Notes: generated by a model not told the origin, from the letters alone. Shown: positions 1-8,088, counted from the first letter of the stretch. The stretch: 30,445 nt of DNA from CAIUPE01 sp046091665 (GCA_046091665.1 JBJTCD010000058.1:1-30445); one strand, 5' to 3'. Program-made: numbers and translations.

Positions 1-1
1 G

Positions 2-202
2 CGCGTGCGCGGCCTCGACGGCTTGCGCGTCATTGACGCCTCCGTCATGCCGCGCATCGTCTCGGGCAACACCAACGCGCCGACCATCATGATCGGCGAA
101 AAAGGATCTGATCTCATTCGCGGTCGTGAGCCTTTGCCGCCTGTTACCTTTGCACATGAGAAGAATGATCAACGCCCGCGCGCGCGTCAATTTGTGATGT
201 AG
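2..202 (+). CDS. GMC-family FAD oxidoreductase, C-terminal end (partial)
   Basis: Only the last 66 residues lie in the window; the reading frame is open at the left edge. The segment GLRVIDASVMP followed by SGNTNAPTIMIGEK is the highly conserved C-terminal FAD/substrate-domain signature of glucose-methanol-choline oxidoreductases (choline dehydrogenase, glucose dehydrogenase, pyranose or glucoside oxidases). The asparagine in the SGNTNAP motif corresponds to the second active-site residue of the His/Asn or His/His pair. The protein ends with a basic, proline-containing tail (REPLPPVTFAHEKNDQRPRA) beyond the usual family end. The substrate cannot be told from this piece. Its position ahead of sugar genes is compatible with a sugar or polyol dehydrogenase. 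Family call is firm, function open. Confidence 0.9.
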   Translation, partial: RVRGLDGLRVIDASVMPRIVSGNTNAPTIMIGEKGSDLIRGREPLPPVTFAHEKNDQRPRARQFVM

Positions 203-252
203 GATTTGGATATCACTCTTCATAATGAGTTAGTTTTGATTTTGAGGGCCCC

Positions 253-834
253 ATGACGAATGAAAACGCACTTTTATTTCCCGCCGGAATCCAGATTTCT
301 GGCCTCACCGGTGCGGTGTCGCCGGCAACGGGACATTATGAAAAGCGGTTAAGTGAATTGCGTGAAATATTTTTTGATAAAGCTGCGTTCGATCATGCAG
401 TCAAAGAGCAAAATGATCCGCTCGTCTATCGGGTGGTTGAGTATCGGCCACCGCAATCGGATATTTTTTTCGGAACAACAACCATGTTTCCCGGCCATGT
501 TGGCGAAGAATTCTATATGACGCGTGGCCATTTTCATGCGCGTCGCGATATGGGCGAGATTTATTATACGCAATCCGGCAATGGTCTTTTGTTGCTTGAA
601 TCACGCGAGGGCGTCTCACGCACGGTCGAGATGAAGCCGGGTGTTTGCGCTTTCATCCCGCCTGACTGGGCGCATCGCTCGATTAATGTCGGTGATGATC
701 CGCTCGTTTTTGTCTGGGCATGTAATCCTGAAGCCGGGCATGATTATGCCGAGATCCTGAAACGCGGCATGCGCAAGCGCATCATGAAAGACGGTGATGC
801 GATTCGGATTATCGATAACGCGGCCTATGCGTGA
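253..834 (+). CDS. cupin-type phosphoglucose isomerase (first paralogue)
   Basis: A 193-residue protein of the cupin (archaeal-type) glucose-6-phosphate isomerase family, which interconverts fructose-6-phosphate and glucose-6-phosphate in the cytoplasm with a bound metal. The motif EEFYMTRGHFH is seen at residues 85-95. Metal ligands expected for the family are present: His93, His95, Glu102 and His141 (in WAHRS). Length matches the family (about 190). ATG 253 is preceded by a GAGG-containing leader. The stop overlaps the GTG start of the PfkB kinase by 4 nt, so the pair is probably translationally coupled: fructose to fructose-6-phosphate to glucose-6-phosphate is the simplest joint role. A second paralogue lies at 10436-11056. 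A related sugar phosphate could also be the true substrate. Confidence 0.87.
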   Translation: MTNENALLFPAGIQISGLTGAVSPATGHYEKRLSELREIFFDKAAFDHAVKEQNDPLVYRVVEYRPPQSDIFFGTTTMFPGHVGEEFYMTRGHFHARRDMGEIYYTQSGNGLLLLESREGVSRTVEMKPGVCAFIPPDWAHRSINVGDDPLVFVWACNPEAGHDYAEILKRGMRKRIMKDGDAIRIIDNAAYA

Positions 835-1856
835 TATTCGCAATGAATCATACGGCGTCACCCTTGATTGTTGTTTGTGGCGAGGCGCTCGTCGATTTGT
901 TTGTTCGTACTGAAGCTGATGGTTCACTCGATGTGAGTGCCCGTTTGGCCGGCGCGCCGTTTAATTTGGCGATAGGGATTGCGCGTCTCGGAGGTCGTGC
1001 GGCACTCGCGGCGGGGTTCTCAACCGATATGTTCGGGCAGTCTTTTAGCCGTCACTTAGAGGCCGAGAAGATCGAACGGGATTTTATCGAAATCTATGAA
1101 GCGCCGACCAATCTGGTGATTGTGGGACGCAACGCAAAGGGTGACCCGACTTACGATTTTCCGATCAAGGACAGCGCTGATCGTAAACTCAATTTGCAAC
1201 ACTTGCGCGATACATCGTTGCCCATTGCCGCAATAACTATTGGCTCATATTTAATGGCATTTCCAGAAAGTCAGCAGGCACTGATTTCCGTTTTGTGCCA
1301 GCGACAAAACCAATCACTCATCTGTCTTGATCCTAATATCCGTCTTGGCATGATCTCGGATCCGCTTGTGTGGAGGCACGCTTTTGAACTTTTTGCGCCG
1401 CTGTGTGACATCATCAAAGCAAGCGAAGAGGATATCGAAGCGCTCTATCCTGAAAAAAATCATGATCAGGTGGCCAAACATGTTTTGGATCAAGGTCCAA
1501 AACTCTTCATCATCACGCGTGGAAAAAAAGATGTCTTGGCCTGGCAGTATAATGGCACAAAACTGACAAGTGAGAGCCAGAAGATTGACGTGAAAGATAC
1601 GGTTGGTGCCGGAGATAGTTTTTTCGCTGCCTTACTCATTCATTTGCAAAAATGCGGTGTTTTAGAAAAACATAAATTCGCAAAACTTTCGAAAGAAGAT
1701 CTTCATACCGCTTTGAATTTTGCCAATCGCGCAGCAGCGATTACATGCAGCCGTTTCGGCGCGGATTTGCCCCGGCAAGCGGATCTCGTCGATGAATTAT
1801 TCGAGGCTTCGGCCGATCAGAGTCTTGACCAATCGCTGCAGACTGACGGCCAATAA
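831..1856 (+). CDS. PfkB-family sugar kinase (fructokinase-like)
   Basis: A 341-residue ribokinase/PfkB-fold kinase expected to phosphorylate a sugar with ATP in the cytoplasm. Visible motifs are GEALVDLF at the N-terminus, the substrate-binding GAPFNLAIGIARLGG around residues 41-55, and the C-terminal signature DTVGAGDSFFAALL with the anion hole and catalytic Asp. GAPFN and the overall pattern fit fructokinases best. Start may be GTG 831, which overlaps the preceding stop, or ATG 843; the overlap suggests coupling with the isomerase gene. The C-terminus runs about 20 residues past the usual end, and its last 60 nt overlap the 3' end of a permease gene on the other strand. Kinase class is sure; fructose specificity is inferred. 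Confidence 0.88.
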   Translation: MIFAMNHTASPLIVVCGEALVDLFVRTEADGSLDVSARLAGAPFNLAIGIARLGGRAALAAGFSTDMFGQSFSRHLEAEKIERDFIEIYEAPTNLVIVGRNAKGDPTYDFPIKDSADRKLNLQHLRDTSLPIAAITIGSYLMAFPESQQALISVLCQRQNQSLICLDPNIRLGMISDPLVWRHAFELFAPLCDIIKASEEDIEALYPEKNHDQVAKHVLDQGPKLFIITRGKKDVLAWQYNGTKLTSESQKIDVKDTVGAGDSFFAALLIHLQKCGVLEKHKFAKLSKEDLHTALNFANRAAAITCSRFGADLPRQADLVDELFEASADQSLDQSLQTDGQ

Positions 1857-2690
1857 AATGGCAGGCATCGCCATAAAAATTGCGGCCGCGGCCACATGCG
1901 CGATGTCCTCCGAACCGCCGCCTGTTTGCGCTTCTTTTAAAGAGAGCTGACTGACCACCCATGGCGTTAAGGTCTCCGCGTCATGATAGGTCAGATAACT
2001 CGCAAAAAGATATTCATTCCAACTCAGTAGAAACAGAAACAATCCAATCGTCGTAAGATGTGCTCGGTTCATCGGCAAAAGTATATCTGTGATTATTCTC
2101 AGATGACTTGCGCCCTCGAGGCGTGCGGACTCTTCTTCTACGGTCGGACGCCATCTTAAGACCGGACTGACGAGAAGAAGCGCAAGCGGATAATTGAATG
2201 CTGAATATAGGCCAATCAAAAGACTGTGTGTATCTATGATATGAAGTTGCGTCGCGAGAAGATATGCGGGCAAAGCGACAAGAGCAGGAGACACCAGGCG
2301 CAACGCAATGACAACAAGAAAAATCACAGATCGATATCTGTCAGTGAAAAAGTGTGATGAACGATATCGTGTCATCCCGTAAAAAGACAATACGGCCATC
2401 ATGACTGTGATGATCGCGGGGCCCGCGCTAATGACCAATGAATTGAAAAATCGCGGGATGAGACTTTCTACGGGATCAAGCAGAATGAAACGCCAAGCGT
2501 AAAGATCGGGTATAAAATCGATAAGAGGAAGAAAGCGTGGCCTCCCGTCAAGATCGGTCACCGATTTCAAAGACGCGAGGGTCAACCAATAAAGAGGGAT
2601 GATACAAAGGAGAGACCAGATTGCGAGAGCGAAATAGATTGCTAGGCGGGTCAAACTGAGGCGTCGATGTCGTGAGGGCAAAGACATCAT
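1797..2690 (-). CDS. orphan CUT1-type sugar ABC transporter permease (MalG-like)
   Basis: A 297-residue inner-membrane permease with about six hydrophobic segments. The first segment is followed by the family pattern of a periplasmic loop with 'LPLIDFIPDLYAWRF'. The cytoplasmic coupling loop (EAA motif) is intact: EESARLEGASHLRI then LLPM. It is the last gene of a minus-strand operon after an FGGY kinase and a VOC protein, starting 23 nt after the VOC stop; AAGGA about a dozen bases ahead of the ATGATG is the only ribosome site seen. No partner MalF permease, binding protein or ATPase lies beside it. It resembles the permease at 8085-9266 but lacks that protein's insertions, so it might be an alternative subunit of that transporter or a remnant. 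The 3' end overlaps the convergent PfkB gene by 60 nt. Confidence 0.85.
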   Translation of the reverse strand: MMSLPSRHRRLSLTRLAIYFALAIWSLLCIIPLYWLTLASLKSVTDLDGRPRFLPLIDFIPDLYAWRFILLDPVESLIPRFFNSLVISAGPAIITVMMAVLSFYGMTRYRSSHFFTDRYRSVIFLVVIALRLVSPALVALPAYLLATQLHIIDTHSLLIGLYSAFNYPLALLLVSPVLRWRPTVEEESARLEGASHLRIITDILLPMNRAHLTTIGLFLFLLSWNEYLFASYLTYHDAETLTPWVVSQLSLKEAQTGGGSEDIAHVAAAAIFMAMPAILLAVSLQRLVKTLIGRSLE

Positions 2691-2713
2691 ATCAGTTCAT
2701 TATCCTTGAGCTT

Positions 2714-3310
2714 TTATGAACGAACAAAACCAATCCACCCTGTTTCGCCGCGAGAGGTTGGATCGGGCTCATCAAAAAACTCAAGAACCACATTCCCCCA
2801 GTTCACGAATGCGACATTGACCGGAGTTCCGCCGCCATCAAGCCGATAGGATGCGATGAGTTTCGCATCGAAATTCGAGATCTCGTTCATGGCCTCAGCG
2901 ATCGATGAGCGCCGCACACCGATATGGCTATGGCCAAAATGATCAAGATGCGGTCGCCCCTTGATCTCACAAAATTCGAGAGGCGCGTTATCGGGTCCGT
3001 TGAAGAAGATATAGCGCACGCCCTGTTCCCAGAATTCAGCAATTTCGCGCGGACCGTCGGGCGTATAGTCTTTCGAAAGGGTTGCACCTGTCGATTTAAA
3101 GCGTTCTGCATGTTTGTCGATGTCGGATGCGGCGATGGCAAGATGATCAAAGGGAAGAGCTATAAAATGGTCGGGCACTTCGCCTTCTGCAACGAGTCTG
3201 ATAGATTGTTCGCCCAGTTGCCATAAAGGTCCGAACGGCTCGCAGCCAAAATTTTTATGAAGAAGCAAACCCGCAGATATTGGATCTTTAACGCGCAATA
3301 CCGGTATCAT
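2714..3310 (-). CDS. VOC (glyoxalase/dioxygenase-fold) protein
   Basis: A 198-residue cytoplasmic protein built of vicinal-oxygen-chelate beta-alpha-beta units. Segments typical of the fold are FDHLAIAASDIDKHAERFKSTGA near residue 54, with FNGPDNAPLEFCEIK closing that module, and HIGVRRSSIAEAMNEI then VVLEFFDEPD closing the last module. His and Glu residues at the ends of these strands could bind a metal. Its start codon overlaps the stop of the upstream FGGY kinase (ATGA), so the two are almost certainly co-translated. The reaction is unknown: VOC members include isomerases, epimerases, dioxygenases and lyases. The context suggests it acts on a sugar or sugar phosphate rather than methylglyoxal, which is inference only. 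Confidence 0.75.
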   Translation of the reverse strand: MIPVLRVKDPISAGLLLHKNFGCEPFGPLWQLGEQSIRLVAEGEVPDHFIALPFDHLAIAASDIDKHAERFKSTGATLSKDYTPDGPREIAEFWEQGVRYIFFNGPDNAPLEFCEIKGRPHLDHFGHSHIGVRRSSIAEAMNEISNFDAKLIASYRLDGGGTPVNVAFVNWGNVVLEFFDEPDPTSRGETGWIGFVRS

Positions 3311-4842
3311 GGGTTAATTTTCTCCCTTGCCTTTTTCGTATTCGCAGCGTCAAGCCTATCAAGATCAACATAAAATGATTTTGAGTGTTCATAAAGGCGT
3401 GCATAGATCGGCATCATTTTGTCATAGAGTTCGACATATTCGGGATCAGGCATGATCTCGTCGGTGTAATGCACCATCGCTTTTGCCGCATTTTCGAAAT
3501 TTGAGTGTTCACCCAGAGCAACAGCCATCGACATCGCGGCACCAATAACCCCGCATTCGGCTTCCTTGGTCATGATATAGGGAGCGTTATACATCGATGA
3601 TTTAATCTTGAGCCATAAATTCGACTTTGCGCCACCCGATGCCGCGACAATCCGACTGGGCTTCGCTTTGCCCGGTACCAAATAATCGAGCTTGAGACGA
3701 ACAGAGAACGCAACACCTTCGAGGACTGCACGATGCAAATCATGCATGGTGTGTTCGGCTTTCAAACCGAAATATTGCGCGCGTGAATTCGGCTTTTGTG
3801 CTACGCGCTCACCCGAAAGATAGGGCAGGAAGAAAAGACTATTCGAGCCTGGTGGAGACTGCGAAGCGCTCACCTCAATATCATCATAGCTGAGTTTATT
3901 CTCATGCATGGCGCGACGCGCCCATCTGATCGCATCACCACCCGCATCGACTAAAGTCATGACACCCCACTTTCCATTGGGCATCAAAACATTCGCAGCT
4001 TCATCGTCAAGAATGATGTCATCGCGCAAAATCGTGATGATGCTTGATGTGCCGGTGACATCGGAGCCCATGCCGCTTGTAATCACACCAGAGCCAAGGA
4101 GTGCCATCGGATAATCACCAGCCCCAACAAGAACGGGAATACCATCAGCAAGGCCGAGAAGCGCTGCGGCTTCGCGCGATAATCCGCCCAGCACATCATA
4201 TGAATTATGTAATTTCGGAAGAAGGGAGCGCGGTACGCCGGTCAAATCACATAATTCATCAGACCATTCACGCGTTTTCCAATCCATCAGAAAGCTTAGC
4301 GAGGCTTCGGTGTAATCTTGCGCAAATGCGCCGGTAAGTTTGAAATTGATCCAGTCTTTCGGCATCAAAACAGAGCGCGCGCGGTTGAGCGCATCAGGAT
4401 GGTTTTCTTTGATCCAGATGAGCTTGAATGCCGGCCATGCGGGCGCAGGACTATTGGCGGCAATCGATAATGATTTGGATTGAGACACGCGTCTTTTGAA
4501 AGCGTCTACTTGTTGAACCGTACGCTTGTCATTCCACAACGGAACAGCATCAAGCAGGAGTTCGCCATCGTAATCGACGAGAACGGTGCCATGCATCTGT
4601 CCGCACGTGCAAATAGCGGATATACGCTTGGCAGCATCTGGAATCTTTTCAAGGACACGCCTTATCGAGGCGATTGTGCCGGTCCACCAGTCCATGGGGC
4701 GTTGTTCTGACCAGCCAAATTGCGGAACGATCTGCTCATGTTCCTGATGCGCATAGGCCAAAATATGGCCGTACCGATCGACAAGTGCGGCACGCAAGCC
4801 GCCGGTCCCCACATCGATTGCAAGGTAAAGATCACCCATCAC
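3307..4842 (-). CDS. FGGY-family carbohydrate kinase (xylulokinase-like)
   Basis: A 511-residue two-domain ATP-dependent sugar kinase. The phosphate-binding loop is AIDVGTGGLRAALVD at residues 8-22, a substrate segment QMHGTVLVD follows near residue 83, the GAGD motif with the presumed catalytic aspartate is near residue 243, the second phosphate motif is DVTGTSS, and the adenosine motif is ASGGAKSNLW. Length is close to xylulokinases (about 480-510), which it resembles most; ribulo-, glycero- or other ketose kinase activity is not excluded. It is the first gene of the minus-strand operon leading to the VOC protein and orphan permease, and it is transcribed away from the control region at 4843-5442. 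The family is certain, the substrate is not. Confidence 0.87.
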   Translation of the reverse strand: MMGDLYLAIDVGTGGLRAALVDRYGHILAYAHQEHEQIVPQFGWSEQRPMDWWTGTIASIRRVLEKIPDAAKRISAICTCGQMHGTVLVDYDGELLLDAVPLWNDKRTVQQVDAFKRRVSQSKSLSIAANSPAPAWPAFKLIWIKENHPDALNRARSVLMPKDWINFKLTGAFAQDYTEASLSFLMDWKTREWSDELCDLTGVPRSLLPKLHNSYDVLGGLSREAAALLGLADGIPVLVGAGDYPMALLGSGVITSGMGSDVTGTSSIITILRDDIILDDEAANVLMPNGKWGVMTLVDAGGDAIRWARRAMHENKLSYDDIEVSASQSPPGSNSLFFLPYLSGERVAQKPNSRAQYFGLKAEHTMHDLHRAVLEGVAFSVRLKLDYLVPGKAKPSRIVAASGGAKSNLWLKIKSSMYNAPYIMTKEAECGVIGAAMSMAVALGEHSNFENAAKAMVHYTDEIMPDPEYVELYDKMMPIYARLYEHSKSFYVDLDRLDAANTKKAREKINP

Positions 4843-5349
4843 TGCCCCTCTATCCCTCGCATTCGCTGTGGGGTTGTTTTAGCGCTCGACCAGTGGCCGG
4901 GAAGCCCCGAGAAGCAGGATCATCCACCTTGTTCGGTGGATCAATCTATTTGTTTTTCCGAAATATCAGGATCGATGAATTTTCCCACCACTGACTAAGG
5001 GAGCGGGTTGTCAAAAATTCGATCCATCAAGGTGGACTCTTCGGGTTATGCCGAAATGGGAGATGCTGGCGTTGGATTCACGAAGCCAAGTTTTATCTAA
5101 AATACTGATTTTATTTAAATTTTCATCATTTTGGAGTATAAATGAGTGGATGCTAAAGGACCTTAGGGGATGACCTTTTGACGCAGGGACAGGTCGCGAA
5201 GATCTTGGAAAACTTCAAAAAAATTGACCCATCGGAAGATAACCCAGATCTTATGTAAGACTATAGAAACACAACGTTTTTTTTTGGAATAGGTTAAATT
5301 TTACAGATTTGATTTGGGTCTTTGCGGCAATTTTGCTCGCTCTTTGATC

Positions 5350-5377
5350 TTGAACCCTTAAAGCGCTTCACTAAACT
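5350..5377 (+). promoter_or_regulatory. candidate sigma-70 promoter with LacI-type operator in the spacer
   Basis: TTGAAC (5350-5355) and TAAACT (5372-5377) are separated by 16 bp and resemble -35 and -10 boxes. The spacer holds the perfect 8-bp palindrome AAGCGCTT (5361-5368) in the context TTAAAGCGCTTCA, with the central CG typical of LacI/GalR-family operators. A repressor bound there would block the binding-protein operon. No LacI-type gene is present in the window, so the regulator would be encoded elsewhere. The promoter assignment is by eye and unscored. Confidence 0.45.
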
Positions 5378-5406
5378 GCCTCGCAATCCGGCTATGTTCG
5401 GAGGGG

Positions 5407-5435
5407 GTCGACGAACAAGTCGACGAAACGGGAGG
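5407..5435 (+). promoter_or_regulatory. leader hairpin and ribosome binding site of the CUT1 binding-protein gene
   Basis: A nine-base direct repeat GTCGACGAA (5407-5415 and 5419-5427) surrounds CAA. Because GTCGAC is self-complementary, the two copies can pair as a 6-bp stem with a 6-nt loop (5407-5424). A strong Shine-Dalgarno sequence, GGAGG at 5431-5435, follows. The Shine-Dalgarno lies 7 nt from ATG 5443 but only 1 nt from the in-frame ATG 5437, so 5443 is the likely start. Confidence 0.6.
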
Positions 5436-5442
5436 TATGAAT

Positions 5443-6918
5443 ATGAAGTTCTACAAGAATGCTGCCGCTGCGGCAGTATCCGCAATCATGTTGTCTGGTT
5501 TGGCATCAGCCGCCAGCGCGGGCGAGTTTGACGGCGTAACCGTCAACATTCTCACCCGTCCGGGCCCGGTCATCGCTGGCCCGTTGAAAGAGCGCGGCCT
5601 TGCCTTTGAAAAGGCAACAGGCGCGAAGATCGTTGTGAACGAGGTTCCTTTCGCTGAAATCTTCCCGAAGATTCAGAATGACTGGACCACAAAGACGAAT
5701 TCGATTGACGTCGGCGTGTTCGCGGCCGGTTGGGGCGTTGAGCTCGATGCCGCTGGTTTGCTCGAAGATCTTGATACCTATATCGCAAAGGATAAGAAGA
5801 TCGACGCAGCAGATATCGCTCCTTATTTCCGTGAATTCGGTCAGAAGATCGGCGGCAAGACAAAGCTTCTCATGGTCGATGGCGACTTCCAGATGGTCTA
5901 TTACCGGACGGACGTGTTGAAGAAGGCTGGTTTGCAGCCGCCAAAGACATGGCAGGATTATGTCGCGGTCGCATCCAAGATCCATGGCCAGGACATGAAT
6001 GGTGACGGAACGCCGGATTACGGTTCTTGCATCTTCAAGAAGCGTAACGCGCAATCCTATTTCGCCATTCAGACGATTGCTTCTTCATTCGTGCAGACCA
6101 AGGGCACATCCCAAGGTTTCCATTTTGACAACACAACGATGAAGCCAATCATCAACAATGAAGCTTGGAAGAAGGCCTTCGAACTCTACAAAGAAACCGG
6201 CAAATATGGTCCGCCGGAAGAACTCAATATGGACATCGGCGATACCCGTGCGGTGTTCAAAGCGGGCCGTTGCGGTCTCTTGATCGAATGGGGTGATCCG
6301 GGCACGCTTCAGCTCGACGACGATGCTGCCAAGGTTAAGGGCTTGATCTACGCCGTGTCGGCAGTGGGTTCGAAGGAAGTGCTTGATCGCAAGACTGGCA
6401 AGCTCGTTCCTGTGACCAAGGAAAATGCTCCGAACTCGATCGACGGCATCAACTATGCTCCGTTCGCTGCATTCGGTGGCTGGGCTGGTGCTGTGAATGC
6501 TGCTGCAGACGCGAAGAAAAAAGCTGCTGCATACGCATTCTTGTCCTACATGAACCAGGCTGCACAATCGAATGTGGACGTGACAATCGGTTCGACGGGT
6601 TACAACCCGTATCGTAACTCGCAGCTCAAGAGCACGGATCTCTGGGTAAAGGCAGGCATGCCGAAGGAATTGGCCGACAATTATCTCGGTGCAATCAACG
6701 GCGCGCTCAACAACCCGAACATGGCTTCTGACATGAAGATCCCAGGCGCTCAGCAATATACAGGCGTTGTTCTCGATACAGAACTCGCTCGTTATCTTGC
6801 TGGTGAAATCACGGTCGATCAGGCTCTCAAGAACATCGAAGAGGGCTGGGAAAAGATCACCGAAGATTTCGGTCGCAAAGAGCAGATCAAGTCTCAAGCA
6901 CTCGCTCTTGGCCTCTAA
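5443..6918 (+). CDS. sugar ABC transporter substrate-binding protein (CUT1, SBP family 1)
   Basis: A 491-residue periplasmic binding protein. The N-terminus MKFYKNAAAAAVSAIMLSGL ending in ASAASAG is a Sec signal peptide with probable cleavage after ASA. The mature part begins with VTVNILTRPGP, has FQMVYYRTDVLKKAGLQPPKTWQDY around residue 145 (the 'nominates its own residue then PPKTWDE' pattern of family 1 proteins) and AAFGGWAGAVNA later. A calcium-loop-like DMNGDGTPD lies at residues 184-192. It is longer than the usual 410-450 residues. Lysine codons are mostly AAG here, unlike the AAA-rich neighbours, a sign of high expression. It heads the operon with two permeases and an ATPase and is followed by a strong hairpin. 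The ligand is unknown; an oligosaccharide, glycoside or polyol fits the class. Confidence 0.92.
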   Translation: MKFYKNAAAAAVSAIMLSGLASAASAGEFDGVTVNILTRPGPVIAGPLKERGLAFEKATGAKIVVNEVPFAEIFPKIQNDWTTKTNSIDVGVFAAGWGVELDAAGLLEDLDTYIAKDKKIDAADIAPYFREFGQKIGGKTKLLMVDGDFQMVYYRTDVLKKAGLQPPKTWQDYVAVASKIHGQDMNGDGTPDYGSCIFKKRNAQSYFAIQTIASSFVQTKGTSQGFHFDNTTMKPIINNEAWKKAFELYKETGKYGPPEELNMDIGDTRAVFKAGRCGLLIEWGDPGTLQLDDDAAKVKGLIYAVSAVGSKEVLDRKTGKLVPVTKENAPNSIDGINYAPFAAFGGWAGAVNAAADAKKKAAAYAFLSYMNQAAQSNVDVTIGSTGYNPYRNSQLKSTDLWVKAGMPKELADNYLGAINGALNNPNMASDMKIPGAQQYTGVVLDTELARYLAGEITVDQALKNIEEGWEKITEDFGRKEQIKSQALALGL

Positions 6919-6930
6919 TCTGTTGCGTCA

Positions 6931-8088
6931 ATGAACAGTTCAAACTCTTTCCAACCGGGGACCTCCCCGGTTGGAATTTCAAGAACACGCTCTGATCGTT
7001 TGAACGAATGGCTTGATCGCCATTCGCAAACTTTTTTTATTGCACCAGCGGTTGTGCTGCTTTTGGTCTTTGCGATCTTCCCGACATTTTATTCGATTGT
7101 CTTTGCATTAAGCCGCGTGAAATTTACCGCGAATGGGTTGCGGTTCCGTTTTGTCTGGTTTGACAATTTCCTCGCGCAATTCAGCGGCAATGAGCAGGCG
7201 CATTTTCTTGGCCGCTTAACAAATATCAGTGTGCTCGGCTGGGTGTTCTTTGCCGCGGTAACAGCAGCGACGCTCTACTGGCTATATAAATCTTTCCGTA
7301 ACGGTGCTTCGGTCGTTGGCCTGATCGGCCGTTTCATCTCCGCCGCGATGGCGATTTTTATCGCCTTCCTGCTAGGCGCTACTTTGCTTTCTGGCAATCC
7401 GTGGGGCACGTTGATGACGACGATGTTTTACGTCGTTGTCGGATGTACGGTTCAATTTTTTATTGGAACCGCGCTTGCCTTTTTGTGTTCGCAGCCGATC
7501 TCGGGCAAAAATTTCTTCCGTGTTTTGTTCTTCATCCCGTTGATGATCACACCGCTTGGTGTCGGTTACGCATTCAAAATGGTGCTCGATATCACCAAGG
7601 GTCCGTTACAACCGCTATGGGACGCGATTGGGTTGCAAAATTGGGCGTGGTCAACAGATGCTTGGGCCGCACGCTGGTTCGTTATTCTTGGTGATTCCTG
7701 GCAGTGGATTCCGTTTATCTTCATCGTGATGCTTGCTGCGCTAGAGAATGTCTCGCGCGATCAGGTTGAAGCCGCTGAAGTTGATGGCGCATCCAATGTG
7801 CAGATCTTCCGCGAGATCACTTGGCCACAAATCATGTCGGTCGCGGTGACTGTCATACTCATCCGCATGATCGAAGCGTTTAAGATTGTCGATCTACCGA
7901 ACATTATGACATCCGGCGGTCCGGGTATTGCGACCGAGTCGATGACGCTGCACTCTTATTTCTTGTGGCGCGCAAATGACATGGGCTCATCCGCAGCGGT
8001 TGCTTATCTCTTGCTGATCTTGACCGTTGTTGTGTGCTCGTCCTTCTTCAACTACATCGTCCTCGGACAATTGAGGAAGACAAAATGA
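6931..8088 (+). CDS. sugar ABC transporter permease (MalF-like, enlarged)
   Basis: A 385-residue inner-membrane permease of the CUT1 class. The first hydrophobic helix is FIAPAVVLLLVFAIFPTFYS near residue 36, and the coupling loop is AAEVDGASNVQIFREITWPQ around residues 279-298. Between the first helix and the core there are two extra hydrophobic stretches (about residues 97-116 and 134-155), explaining the length above the usual 290-320. ATG 6931 lacks a clear ribosome site, and a perfect 12-bp hairpin covers codons 7-16, so translation may be restrained or begin downstream (for example TTG within DRLNEW). The stop overlaps the next gene by ATGA. It pairs with the MalG-like permease. Confidence 0.9.
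   Translation: MNSSNSFQPGTSPVGISRTRSDRLNEWLDRHSQTFFIAPAVVLLLVFAIFPTFYSIVFALSRVKFTANGLRFRFVWFDNFLAQFSGNEQAHFLGRLTNISVLGWVFFAAVTAATLYWLYKSFRNGASVVGLIGRFISAAMAIFIAFLLGATLLSGNPWGTLMTTMFYVVVGCTVQFFIGTALAFLCSQPISGKNFFRVLFFIPLMITPLGVGYAFKMVLDITKGPLQPLWDAIGLQNWAWSTDAWAARWFVILGDSWQWIPFIFIVMLAALENVSRDQVEAAEVDGASNVQIFREITWPQIMSVAVTVILIRMIEAFKIVDLPNIMTSGGPGIATESMTLHSYFLWRANDMGSSAAVAYLLLILTVVVCSSFFNYIVLGQLRKTK
6949..6976 (+). terminator. 12-bp perfect hairpin after the binding-protein gene
   Basis: Arms TTCCAACCGGGG (6949-6960) and CCCCGGTTGGAA (6965-6976) are exact complements around the tetraloop ACCT. It starts 31 nt after the binding-protein stop and is followed only by a short TTTC, so partial termination or 3'-end protection of the binding-protein mRNA is likelier than full termination. 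It lies inside the annotated 5' end of the MalF-like permease. Confidence 0.75.

Larger units (their letters stand above)
4843..5442. promoter_or_regulatory. divergent intergenic control region
   Basis: Six hundred bases without a convincing gene, between the minus-strand FGGY kinase and the plus-strand binding-protein gene. It is AT-rich in its middle (about 5095-5300). It holds a 7-bp inverted repeat (ATCCACC at 4922-4928, GGTGGAT at 4935-4941), a 5-bp one (TTCGG/CCGAA, 5040-5055), an AGCGCT palindrome at 4881-4886 near the kinase start, and the operator, promoter and leader hairpin listed separately near the right end. The short open frames inside it show no family similarity or ribosome site that I can recognise. 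It probably controls both flanking operons. Confidence 0.6.

Noticed and set aside
4922..4941. 7-bp hairpin followed by T-rich sequence as an intrinsic terminator
   Set aside because: The T-rich side lies on the plus strand, where no gene ends upstream; the minus-strand kinase begins just beyond, so it is more likely a regulatory repeat or chance.
6085..6897. Long open frame on the minus strand (270 codons) opposite the binding-protein gene
   Set aside because: It is a shadow of a well-supported gene: its translation is rich in Arg, Val and Cys, shows no family motif and has no ribosome site.
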